Positions 8,036 through 15,953 of a stretch of 64,000 bases of DNA are shown in pieces; the stretch's first letter is position 1, and each line of letters opens with the position of its first letter. Source of the stretch: Chryseobacterium sp. KACC 21268 (GTDB taxonomy: Bacteria > Bacteroidota > Bacteroidia > Flavobacteriales > Weeksellaceae). The notes below the pieces were generated by a model that made no database searches, was not told the origin of the DNA, and worked only from the letters and a program-made list of their open reading frames with translations. Both the position numbers and the translations under genes were made by a program. The DNA lies in assembly GCA_028736075.1 (NCBI GenBank), contig CP117875.1, positions 2,976,001 to 3,040,000 on the forward strand, written 5' to 3'.

Positions 8036-8212
8036 ATGAAAAATCTAAAAAAAATTTCGAGAGAAAGTCTGAAATCTATCAAGGGTGGTGGATTCATTAA
8101 TAATTGCAAAGGAAAAGAAGCTGGCGCTTTTTGCGATTGGACAAGTGCTTCCGGATATAATACCGGGACCTGTGATGGATCAGGAAATATAACTGGATGC
8201 ATACCTGACTAA
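8036..8212 (+). CDS. Bacteriocin-like exported peptide precursor, four Cys
   Basis: A 58-residue ORF. The leader MKNLKKISRESLKSIKGG is the consensus for the cluster. The mature part starts GFINNCKGKEAGAFC and has four cysteines (NC, FC, TC, GC), with Gly, Ser, Thr and Asn-rich spacing, ending CIPD. It lies directly downstream of the ABC exporter with its own leader motif, so it may be transcribed both with and independently of the exporter. Function unknown. Confidence 0.83.
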   Translation: MKNLKKISRESLKSIKGGGFINNCKGKEAGAFCDWTSASGYNTGTCDGSGNITGCIPD

Positions 8213-8307
8213 CTAAATAAAAGATTTATTTTAAGAGTGAGTCTATTATATTATTACGCTCATTATGTGACATCATCAAATTTATAGTTTAAAATCTAAC
8301 AGCGGAA

Positions 8308-8330
8308 TCCGAAAAGCTTACAGAGTAGGA
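8308..8330 (+). promoter_or_regulatory. Conserved leader motif, copy 7
   Basis: TCCGAAAAG ... AGAGTAGGA with one loop change (TTACAG for TTATAG). It lies 21 nt before the ATG at 8352 and is preceded by ACAGCGGAA. Confidence 0.75.
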
Positions 8331-8351
8331 AAACCAAAATAAAAATTTTGT

Positions 8352-8510
8352 ATGAAAAATCTAAAAAAAATCACCAGAGAAAACTTGAAAAACATTAAAG
8401 GAGGAACTGTTAAAATGGATCCGATGTGTGTTTCTGTATACGGTTGTCCCAGACCCGCATGCATTTACAAAGGAGGCAATCATGGGGGTGGCGATGTTGA
8501 ATGTCTTTAA
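8352..8510 (+). CDS. Bacteriocin-like exported peptide precursor, four Cys
   Basis: A 52-residue ORF: leader MKNLKKITRENLKNIKGG, mature part TVKMDPMCVSVYGC onward. Four cysteines occur (MC, GC, AC, EC), with a Gly/His stretch GGNHGGGD before the last one. It is the last peptide gene before the HlyD adaptor. The stop codon lies within a 10-bp palindromic hairpin (8507-8530). Function unknown. Confidence 0.83.
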   Translation: MKNLKKITRENLKNIKGGTVKMDPMCVSVYGCPRPACIYKGGNHGGGDVECL

Positions 8511-8576
8511 TTCTATTTTAATAGAATTAAGATATATACATTGAGAGTCAAAAAACAAAAAAATATTAACTTTATT

Positions 8577-8604
8577 AAGCCCTATTAGTGTAGGGCTTTG
8601 TTTG
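8577..8604 (+). terminator. Hairpin ahead of the hlyD gene
   Basis: AAGCCCTA (8577-8584), loop TTAGTG, TAGGGCTT (8591-8598), then TGTTTG. It ends a few bases before the hlyD ATG, so it may attenuate transcription into the adaptor gene. Confidence 0.5.
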
Positions 8605-8608
8605 ATCT

Positions 8609-9901
8609 ATGCCAGATAATATTTTAGATAACACAGAACTGCGAAGCGAGAATGTCCAAGATATTCTTTCCCAACCCCCAAACTGGATGATACGTTGGGG
8701 GAACTCAATAATTTTCGGAATTATTCTAATGATATTTTTAATGAGTTGGTTTATAAAATATCCTGAATTCATTCCTGCACCAATAATTGTCACGTCACAA
8801 AATCCACCAGAAAAATTAGAATCTATAATTAATTCCAAGATTGAAAAGATCTTTGTAAAAGATCAACAAATTGTAAATAAGGATGACATTCTGATGATTT
8901 TGCAATCCACTGCCAATTATCAGGATGTACTTAAACTAAAAGATATCGTTGATTCTACTTCCTCTGATAAGATACTTTCCTTTCCTATAGCTAGAATCTC
9001 CGGCTTCAAATTAGGAGAATTACAAAGTGATTATAACGCATTTTCAAAAGCTTTTCAAGACACAAAACTTTTTGGAAGACTTAAGCCTTATGCTCCAGAA
9101 AATGTTGCAGCAAACCAAAGTATATCGGAATATAATGTTAGAATTTCAGCCTTAAGGCAACAATATAGCCTGGAAAAAGCAAAGTTGGCTTTAAGCAAAA
9201 AGAATTTTGGGAGATCTCAAATTTTGTTTGATCAAGGTGTCATTTCTAAAATGGAATTGGAAAATGAAAAAATAAAATATCTGCAGGCTGAGCAAGCCCT
9301 CGAAAATATTAATATTGCCCTTTCCCAAATGCAAGAAGGTATCTCAAACCTACACAGAACTAAGAGCGGTGCATCTATTAATGCTGAAAAAGATGAAATT
9401 AACTATTCATCACAAGCCCTGCAACTTTTTGAACAATTGAGAAAATCGTTGAAACAATGGGAACAGTCATACATAGTCATTTCATCAACTGATGGTATTG
9501 TCAGTTTTCAGCGATTTTGGGGAGAAAATCAATTCATAAAAACAGGAGATGCAATTTGTACTATCTTGCCAAAAAATAAAATGGCAGTAGTAGGCAGAAT
9601 GCAGGTGCCATCGACCAACTCTGGAAAAATTGTTCCGGGACAGAAAGTCCTTATTAAGCTAGACAATTATCGTTTCCAGGAATATGGAATTATTGAGGGA
9701 AAAATTCAACATATTTCTCTATCTCCTGATGACAAAGGAAATTACTACGTTGATGTTCTTCTTCCTAATGGTCTTCATACTTCATATAACAAGAATCTGC
9801 CATTTGATAAAGAGTTAAAAGGCAACGCCGAGATCGTTACTCAGGACTTAAGATTAATTGAAAGATTTTTCTATCAGATTATGAGTTTATTAAAATACTA
9901 A
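8609..9901 (+). CDS. HlyD-family membrane fusion protein (peptide export adaptor)
   Basis: A 430-residue periplasmic adaptor. A short cytoplasmic N-terminus is followed by one membrane segment (IIFGIILMIFLMSWFI, about 30-50). Then come a biotinyl-lipoyl-like half (EKIFVKDQQIVNKDDIL), a long helical hairpin (about 150-265, with EKAKLALSKKNFGRSQ) and a barrel-like domain with VPSTNSGKIVPGQKV. Proteins of this family bridge a C39-type ABC exporter to an outer-membrane channel. It closes the peptide locus and should partner the exporter at 5752. No TolC-like gene is present in the window, so a chromosomal one would be used. Confidence 0.92.
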   Translation: MPDNILDNTELRSENVQDILSQPPNWMIRWGNSIIFGIILMIFLMSWFIKYPEFIPAPIIVTSQNPPEKLESIINSKIEKIFVKDQQIVNKDDILMILQSTANYQDVLKLKDIVDSTSSDKILSFPIARISGFKLGELQSDYNAFSKAFQDTKLFGRLKPYAPENVAANQSISEYNVRISALRQQYSLEKAKLALSKKNFGRSQILFDQGVISKMELENEKIKYLQAEQALENINIALSQMQEGISNLHRTKSGASINAEKDEINYSSQALQLFEQLRKSLKQWEQSYIVISSTDGIVSFQRFWGENQFIKTGDAICTILPKNKMAVVGRMQVPSTNSGKIVPGQKVLIKLDNYRFQEYGIIEGKIQHISLSPDDKGNYYVDVLLPNGLHTSYNKNLPFDKELKGNAEIVTQDLRLIERFFYQIMSLLKY

Positions 9902-10102
9902 TCACAATTAAACTAAAACTTAATCAGTACCATATATTTACTTTACATATTAACCTTTTTAGTTTAATAAAATATCAGCAATATAATATTTTAGCAATAG
10001 AAAGATTTTGAGGTAGCTGACCCTACAAAAGATTGCATCAATTTAACTCACCTAATTAAGTTGATCAAAAATTTGAAACAACAATGTTGGAATCTCGCTC
10101 TG

Positions 10103-10130
10103 AAAAAACGGCTTAGTTAAACCAAGCCGT
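10103..10130 (-). terminator. Terminator of the tra operon
   Basis: Read on the minus strand: ACGGCTTGG, loop, CTAAGCCGT, then TTTTTT. It lies just beyond the traQ stop codon. Confidence 0.75.
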
Positions 10131-10153
10131 AAATGATAAAATTATATGTAACA

Positions 10154-10591
10154 TCAAGCATTGTCAAATTCAAAATCAACCTTTCTTTCATTTCCAAAAC
10201 TATCCTTGATCCAAATAGTGAACTTCTGGGATTGTTGAGCTTTAGATGTATAGTAAAGCCTGAATTCCTTTTGCTTCAATGGATACTCATCATTCTGCAG
10301 ATATGGTGGGTCACTGTAATGTTGGAGTTGACCAGATCCTTCGTATTGAAAATAACGGAGACTGTAAGTTGTCCCACTGAAATCAGAAGAAGTAATGAGT
10401 GAAATCCGGATTTCCACCGTTTCATTTTCGGCTATTTTCCCAGGAACAGGCATTACCTGGACTTCAAAAGGAAAGTCCTGCCGTATTTTGAGATAGTTGT
10501 CCTCACAAGAAGTTAGTACCAGACCTATCAGTAAAACCACCATCGAAAATTTGAACAATTTCAAGACTTTATTGTTGATCATATTTTTCAT
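10154..10591 (-). CDS. traQ: Conjugal transfer lipoprotein TraQ (DUF3872)
   Basis: A 145-residue lipoprotein. The signal sequence ends VLTSC, and the cysteine is the expected lipidation site. The following domain has the DUF3872/TraQ pattern, including QDFPFEVQVMPVPGKI and IRISL. The start was set at the methionine at 10591 (MKNMINNKVLK), because the longer frame would begin inside traO. TraQ is the last gene of the Bacteroidetes tra operon; its exact role in the type IV secretion apparatus is not defined. A terminator follows. Confidence 0.85.
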   Translation of the reverse strand: MKNMINNKVLKLFKFSMVVLLIGLVLTSCEDNYLKIRQDFPFEVQVMPVPGKIAENETVEIRISLITSSDFSGTTYSLRYFQYEGSGQLQHYSDPPYLQNDEYPLKQKEFRLYYTSKAQQSQKFTIWIKDSFGNERKVDFEFDNA

Positions 10592-10601
10592 TTTATATGT
10601 T

Positions 10602-11162
10602 TTAAAAATTATAACGTATTCCAAAACCAAACAGTGAATGAAACTTTCCCAGCTGGCTGTTCTGCAAATAGCGCAGCTGCCCGTTGACCAAAAAGACCAT
10701 ATGGTCTGTCAGGTAACTTTCTAAGGATAGTTTTCCACTTACACCGTAAATAAAATTACTGGTGGAATTAAGCATTGAACCGTCGTAAAGAATTTCAGTT
10801 CCCCTATTGATCTGCTCACATCCTACTAGCCCGCCAATGCCAAGATTGACATTGACATTTCGCATCAGATCTCCCCACACATAGAAACTGTAGCCTCCGT
10901 TGAAAGAGAAAGTATCGATCGGGATATCGTAATGGGCATACTCGTAATACTTTCTGCTGTAATCGGCCAGTCCGAAAAGATAATTTCCATTTTTAGTGTA
11001 ATAAATAAAACCCGCACCTAAAGCGTAATTTTGCTTTTCAGGAGACTTCGGAAATACCGAATATGAAATTTCGAATCCTTTCTGCTGAGGGATCATTTGC
11101 TGTGCAAAAGAACCAATACTAATGAGGACCAGCATTGCTGTCCCTAAAATCAAATGCTTCAT
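10602..11162 (-). CDS. traO: Conjugal transfer protein TraO
   Basis: A 186-residue protein with a cleavable signal peptide (MLVLISIGSFAQQ). Alternating aromatic strands and a terminal F (GIRYNF) give it the look of a small outer-membrane beta-barrel. This fits TraO of Bacteroidetes conjugative elements, both in length and in position between traN and traQ. It starts one base after the traN stop, so it is translated within the same operon. Likely localisation is the outer membrane as part of the mating apparatus. Confidence 0.88.
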   Translation of the reverse strand: MKHLILGTAMLVLISIGSFAQQMIPQQKGFEISYSVFPKSPEKQNYALGAGFIYYTKNGNYLFGLADYSRKYYEYAHYDIPIDTFSFNGGYSFYVWGDLMRNVNVNLGIGGLVGCEQINRGTEILYDGSMLNSTSNFIYGVSGKLSLESYLTDHMVFLVNGQLRYLQNSQLGKFHSLFGFGIRYNF

Positions 11163-11163
11163 A

Positions 11164-12066
11164 TCAATTCGTTTTTATATTCAGTCCACTGATCGGTCTC
11201 GCATTGACAAGCTCTTTATTTTCAAGCTGGATCTTCTGATGCCTTCCGCCATTTTTTTCCAGAATCTCGATCTCCAAAACCTGATCCTTCAGCAGGGTAA
11301 ACTGATCTAATAAATAAACTGCTGCTAGGTCAGAATGATGAGAAACTGTCATTGTTGGAAAATATATTCTGACAGGCTCTAACAGTTTGTCCTGGAGAAC
11401 CGTTCTTTTCAGATTCTTCTTATCGACAATTTTAAAGTTTACCAGATCAATATTGTACGATATGTTGCTGCTGTTCTTTACCTCCAAGGTGAAATAGAAT
11501 TTGCTGTCATTCACGTGTAATGCCCGAACTGAAAACTGAATTCCATAGCTTCTGGAAGCGATGTGTTTAATGGTTCTGCTGTTTTTTGTATACAGGTTTT
11601 CCATAATAAGCTCCGACAATGAAGACGAACTTCCATTAAGATCTTCAAACAGGACATCCGTAGCATATTGCTGTTCAATGCTCCGTTCCTTTTTTAACAG
11701 ATCATAACTGAGTGCATCCGGATAAGCACTGTAATACACATCGAAATTGTAAAATTTCCCGTCTTCTGTGATCACAGAAAAATTGGTCTCCTCCTCGAAG
11801 TCCTTGACCGCAGATTTGATGCGAAGAACATTTCCGATAGGTTCTGCCTTGTTGGCGATCAGCAGATCACTCCCTAAGTCAACATATCGAATACGGGATG
11901 GGAAAAGTAAATGCGAGGTCTTATGATAAGTGACCTGTATTTTGTAAGGTTCTATTTTGGCCTCATCCAGTGGCAGATAGGAAACAGTTGGATCCTGAGC
12001 CGGCGATCTGCCTGAAAAGAGCAGAAATACGATCATCAATAGATAATGGCTTATTAATTTGTTCAT
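11164..12066 (-). CDS. traN: Conjugal transfer protein TraN (DUF4138)
   Basis: A 300-residue periplasmic protein. The start was taken at 12066 (MNKLISHYLLMIVF), which gives a clean signal peptide ending GRSPAQ; the longer frame would add 12 residues overlapping traM. The domain (KTSHLLFPSRIRYVDLGS, then EVKNSSNISYNIDL) is the DUF4138/TraN family, considered the VirB9-like component. The pattern HLLFPS-I-YVDLG is typical. It is predicted to join TraM in the outer-membrane core complex. Confidence 0.9.
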   Translation of the reverse strand: MNKLISHYLLMIVFLLFSGRSPAQDPTVSYLPLDEAKIEPYKIQVTYHKTSHLLFPSRIRYVDLGSDLLIANKAEPIGNVLRIKSAVKDFEEETNFSVITEDGKFYNFDVYYSAYPDALSYDLLKKERSIEQQYATDVLFEDLNGSSSSLSELIMENLYTKNSRTIKHIASRSYGIQFSVRALHVNDSKFYFTLEVKNSSNISYNIDLVNFKIVDKKNLKRTVLQDKLLEPVRIYFPTMTVSHHSDLAAVYLLDQFTLLKDQVLEIEILEKNGGRHQKIQLENKELVNARPISGLNIKTN

Positions 12067-12085
12067 TTTTTTATTATTTAATTGG

Positions 12086-13381
12086 TTATTTTTTGGGTAC
12101 AAGAAAAACCTGATGACCCGCCTTTACTGTGACTTTTAACTGCCTCACCCGTTTTTGAAAATAGCCTGACAGGCCCTGCACCAGACCCCTGCTCATATCT
12201 GCCGCGATCTGTTGACCTGCCGACTGTGTCATCATAATGTTGGTACTGGAGGTCTGCCCCATATCGCCCACAATTTCTGTCACAGCATTTTGTTCCGGTT
12301 TGTATGGAACATAAAGGCCGAGCTGACCATCATTGTCATGAACATTGATCTCTACAGGATAAATGCTCCCATGATACTCAATTGATGAAATTTTCAATTG
12401 CATTCTCCCGCCCTGAAATTTGCCACTGGCTTTCAGCAATGTTCCGGAGGGGATTTCTGTACGACCTACAATCATATTTTCAGAAAGCCTGATGGATAAT
12501 AGACTTTCACTGGTCATCTTCATTGATTGCTGAACTGTCCCTCGAATTGCACTCTTGGCCTGTCGTGGAACATCGGTCTCACTTTGAATTCCGAACATTC
12601 TGCGTTCATTAAGACCAGCAAGGAAGGCGCTATCCGATGGCTCCCTGTATAAAGAAGAAACGACATTTAAGTGCGCTGGCTTCACTGCTGTGAGCAAAAC
12701 TTTATTACTAGAAGGCTGCTTCACATCGTATTCCTCGGTTACAGGTTCTTCCTGTTTATTACTTTGGGGTAGGTATTTCGCAGCCATTTGGTAGGATTTT
12801 TCCATCAACGCTAACTGGTCATTAACCCCAAGACTTGAAGGCGAAGTATTGTTCTGCAAAGCTTCATTCTTCAACCTGGAAATTTCTTTCTTAAGATTAT
12901 TCACTTCCTGATCATCTCTATTGCAGAAGGAACTTAAGGTCTGCTGCGCATTGCGATAGCTGTTGACTGCATTCTGATCCGCCTGGGATAAACCGTTTGG
13001 ATGACCTGGCAATGGCGTCTGATCAGAATTCCGACCTATATTGTTGGTGTCACTCCAATAATCTGATAATGTCGTCATCGCATTTCTCTTTTCTTCATTT
13101 TTCTGTTCCAACAACTGCTGTTCGTAAGCCTTTTGTTTGTCAGATTGCAGCTGATCGTCCTTTGCCTGTGGTATCCCTGCATTAAAGCCTGGATTATCTG
13201 TAATTTTATTGTCCTTCGGTCTGAAGATGAGGTAAAAGCAACCGGCACATATTGCGGCCATCAGTAAATAGATCAGGGGTTTCTTAATATTCTCCCACTT
13301 TACATTTTGGAGGCCTTGTAATCCCTGTTCTAATTGTGGTGAATCACTTTCAGTGATCTTGATTTTATTTGAATCTTTCAT
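12086..13381 (-). CDS. traM: Conjugal transfer protein TraM (VirB10-like)
   Basis: A 431-residue protein with one membrane segment (LIYLLMAAICAGCFYLIF, about 34-51). A long, charged, Gln-rich linker follows, and then a C-terminal beta domain (about 240-431) typical of TraM/VirB10 proteins (LRIKS is absent, but IPSGTLLKASGKFQGGRM and KVTVKAGHQVFLVPKK are present). VirB10-like proteins span the periplasm and connect inner and outer membrane parts of the secretion channel. Its start overlaps the traL stop by four bases (ATGA), indicating translational coupling. Confidence 0.9.
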   Translation of the reverse strand: MKDSNKIKITESDSPQLEQGLQGLQNVKWENIKKPLIYLLMAAICAGCFYLIFRPKDNKITDNPGFNAGIPQAKDDQLQSDKQKAYEQQLLEQKNEEKRNAMTTLSDYWSDTNNIGRNSDQTPLPGHPNGLSQADQNAVNSYRNAQQTLSSFCNRDDQEVNNLKKEISRLKNEALQNNTSPSSLGVNDQLALMEKSYQMAAKYLPQSNKQEEPVTEEYDVKQPSSNKVLLTAVKPAHLNVVSSLYREPSDSAFLAGLNERRMFGIQSETDVPRQAKSAIRGTVQQSMKMTSESLLSIRLSENMIVGRTEIPSGTLLKASGKFQGGRMQLKISSIEYHGSIYPVEINVHDNDGQLGLYVPYKPEQNAVTEIVGDMGQTSSTNIMMTQSAGQQIAADMSRGLVQGLSGYFQKRVRQLKVTVKAGHQVFLVPKK

Positions 13382-13656
13382 CGGTCTGCTTTTTTAATGG
13401 TTGAACCATCTTTATTATCCTTTGCTAATCTTTTCATTGCAGTATGATTTGAAATGGTCATAATATGACTGATTGAGATGGTATTGCTCTTATTTCCAGT
13501 CGAGATACCGATGCTGATAAGTACTATTAAAGTAACTATGGCATAACCTGCCAAAAACAGCTTGGTTAAAAACCTCTGTCGTTCAGCCGGGATCGACTTC
13601 CATTTTTTGTCTGCACTTAAAGTAAAGTGCTCTATTTTATCCCTTAATTTTTTCAT
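13378..13656 (-). CDS. traL: Conjugal transfer protein TraL
   Basis: A 92-residue small membrane protein with a basic N-terminus and one hydrophobic segment (LFLAGYAIVTLIVLISIGI). Size, membrane topology and place between traK and traM match TraL (DUF3989 type) of Bacteroidetes elements. It overlaps traM by four bases. Family identity rests partly on synteny because the sequence is short. Confidence 0.8.
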   Translation of the reverse strand: MKKLRDKIEHFTLSADKKWKSIPAERQRFLTKLFLAGYAIVTLIVLISIGISTGNKSNTISISHIMTISNHTAMKRLAKDNKDGSTIKKADR

Positions 13657-13667
13657 TGCTCTGGATT

Positions 13668-14291
13668 TTAACGTTCAACGGTTTCAACATCTTTGTTTTC
13701 AATGACATTAAACTTCTCGATCGTAAATCCCTGTGGATTGCTGTCTGACCTCACTGAATTTACTAAGGAACAGTTGGTGATCAGACTTCGTATCGTCAGA
13801 TTGCTGGATCGGATAATGAACTGTCTTGCAAAGGTCTTGACTGAATATGGGTAATTGTTAAAATCAGCCACAACACTGTCAACCTCTATTCTCTGCTGAA
13901 TATTCCCTGAGATGATCCGGTTGTAATAGCCTTTCTCCTGAAGATCTTTGTAATAATCAAATGCGGACTGGTCTGCCAGATTAAAGGCTCTTTTGACATT
14001 GCTTTCAATAGCATTTTTATCGGGTGCCACGGTAAAGAACAGCTCGTGAAAACGCCTTACATGCTCCCTCGCTTCTACAGGCCTATTGATCGACATATCC
14101 TGAGACAGCGCTACCATCAGTGATTTGCCGTTATCCAAGACGTATATCTTCTGTCGCTGATCTTCTGCAAACTGATAGGACTTGAAAACGACCACACCAA
14201 CCACAGCAAAGCATAACACTGCATAAACAAACGTAAATAAGCGGATCTGTTTGAAGCTGCTCTCTATATTTCTTAAAGTTTTGAATTCCAT
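13668..14291 (-). CDS. traK: Conjugal transfer protein TraK (VirB8/TrbF-like)
   Basis: A 207-residue inner-membrane protein with one N-terminal membrane helix (LFTFVYAVLCFAVVGVVVF) and a periplasmic domain. The motif MSINRPVEAREHVRRFHELFF is characteristic of TraK in Bacteroidetes conjugative elements. The domain is considered VirB8-like and would help assemble the channel. It sits in the conserved order traJ-traK-traL with short spacers. Confidence 0.92.
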   Translation of the reverse strand: MEFKTLRNIESSFKQIRLFTFVYAVLCFAVVGVVVFKSYQFAEDQRQKIYVLDNGKSLMVALSQDMSINRPVEAREHVRRFHELFFTVAPDKNAIESNVKRAFNLADQSAFDYYKDLQEKGYYNRIISGNIQQRIEVDSVVADFNNYPYSVKTFARQFIIRSSNLTIRSLITNCSLVNSVRSDSNPQGFTIEKFNVIENKDVETVER

Positions 14292-14302
14292 TGTTTAAGT
14301 AT

Positions 14303-15295
14303 TTATTTTAATAATCTGCCTGATATATTACCTGTGGCACTACCTGCTGCTGCCCCTGCAATATTGCCTGATTTTGTAGCGGTCTGGTTGACGTTCCTCA
14401 TAAAATTACCGGCACCTCCTGCCTGAATGACCCATCCCGTAACCGTTGGAACTGTAAAGTATCCTATGATTCCTATAATCATATAGATGATGTAAACGGT
14501 ATTAGAGGTATCAGGTATAAAGTTCGGATCAGCCAGCATCTCAATATCCCGCTCCAAAATGAGGGATTGGATCTTTGCCAGGATTGAACTGAAAATATCA
14601 GCCACCGGTAACCACAGATATACACTGATGTACCTGGTAAGCCATTGGGTCAACGTGGTCTGAAATCCATCCCATACTGAAATGGCAAAGGCAATGGGTC
14701 CCAAAATGGAAAGTACAATGAGAAAGAAGGTCCGTATCGTATCAATGACCAGAGCTGCGGACTGGAACAGGATCTCCAGAAACTCACGAAAACCGTCCCT
14801 GATATCTTTCTTGATGTCAAACATTTCTCTTTCGATGTACATTCCGGACATCGTCACCAGATCGGATGGTGACCATCCCAGTTCATCAAGTTTTTTGTCA
14901 AATTCTTCATCCGATATCAGATAGGCCATTTCTGGATTTCTGAGCATGGCCTCCCGTTCGAGCAGATCTTTTTTCTGTTGCAGCTCGTTCATGTCTAATA
15001 CCTGACCTTCGAGCATCGAATGACTTCCCTGAACGATGGGGCTCAGTACGCCATTGATACTGCCCAACACCAATGTTGAAAAGAACATAATGCAGATCCC
15101 GATGGCAAAAGGTCTCAGCATTGGGAACAGATCGATCGGTTCGGCACGGCTGAGCGATTGCCAGACCTTGATGCCCACGTAGAACAGTGCTCCCAGACCG
15201 GCGACACCCTTTGCTACGGCAACCATGTCGGCACACATTGGCATCATCTCATCATAAACTGAGCGAAGGACCTCGTGTAGATTGGTAGGTTCCAT
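14303..15295 (-). CDS. traJ: Conjugal transfer protein TraJ (VirB6-like)
   Basis: A 330-residue polytopic membrane protein. Several hydrophobic segments are visible (GVAGLGALFYVGIKVW, PFAIGICIMFFSTLVLG, TFFLIVLSILGPIAFAI, and YIIYMIIGIIGYFTVPTV). The sequence KDIRDGFREFLEILFQSAAL and the Gly/Ala-rich C-terminus (AGAAAGSATGNISGR) are typical of TraJ. It corresponds to the VirB6-type inner-membrane channel component. It starts one base after the traI stop. Confidence 0.93.
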   Translation of the reverse strand: MEPTNLHEVLRSVYDEMMPMCADMVAVAKGVAGLGALFYVGIKVWQSLSRAEPIDLFPMLRPFAIGICIMFFSTLVLGSINGVLSPIVQGSHSMLEGQVLDMNELQQKKDLLEREAMLRNPEMAYLISDEEFDKKLDELGWSPSDLVTMSGMYIEREMFDIKKDIRDGFREFLEILFQSAALVIDTIRTFFLIVLSILGPIAFAISVWDGFQTTLTQWLTRYISVYLWLPVADIFSSILAKIQSLILERDIEMLADPNFIPDTSNTVYIIYMIIGIIGYFTVPTVTGWVIQAGGAGNFMRNVNQTATKSGNIAGAAAGSATGNISGRLLK

Positions 15296-15296
15296 C

Positions 15297-15929
15297 TTAC
15301 CAGTATTTTTGGTTTGAAGTACCGTAAAGTTCCAAGACCCTTTGGGTGTTGTTCTGTTTCTTTGCTCTCAGATAGCTTACAGAGATGTTCTTGTTGGTGT
15401 AGTATCTTACGAGGTTATGATACTCTTTGATCTCTTTGTAGACCCGGTCGATCACATCCATTCTTTCCTTATCATTGAGCGAAAGTCCATTGGCAGTGAT
15501 GATCTGCTTCAGCTCTTTGAGAAGCTCGGTACTTTCGGTCAATAGTGCTGAGTAACCGTTCGCAATGGCCGTCAGCTCCTGGGCATTGAAGTTGGGGTCG
15601 TTGAGCATCTTACTGAAATTGTTGACATACATCTCAGATACATCGCCGACGAGCAGGACGGTCTGCTGAACCTTCCTGGCATCTTTGACCAAGTTGTTGA
15701 TGGCTTTCAGCTTGTCATAATATTCCTTTCCCTGTTCATAGACCTTCTTAACCTCGTTGAAGTTTTTAACGACGTTGGAAACGGTTGATGAGGTCTGCAC
15801 GATCTCATTGGCAGAATTGAGGATACCTGATGCGAGGTTCGCTGGATCGGTCACTACGAATTGTGCTTTTACACTGGTGGTGGTAGCGAAAAGAACTACC
15901 ATTGCTGTTTTAATGATTAAATTTTTCAT
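15297..15929 (-). CDS. traI: Conjugal transfer protein TraI (DUF4141)
   Basis: A 210-residue secreted protein with signal peptide (TAMVVLFATTTSVKAQ) and the start of the mature domain FVVTDPANLASGILNSAN. This is the pattern of TraI/DUF4141, the VirB5-like helical component of these systems. The rest is strongly helical. It lies between traG and traJ as in other Bacteroidetes elements. Confidence 0.92.
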   Translation of the reverse strand: MKNLIIKTAMVVLFATTTSVKAQFVVTDPANLASGILNSANEIVQTSSTVSNVVKNFNEVKKVYEQGKEYYDKLKAINNLVKDARKVQQTVLLVGDVSEMYVNNFSKMLNDPNFNAQELTAIANGYSALLTESTELLKELKQIITANGLSLNDKERMDVIDRVYKEIKEYHNLVRYYTNKNISVSYLRAKKQNNTQRVLELYGTSNQKYW

Positions 15930-15953
15930 TGTTGTAAATTTTAAATGATTGAA

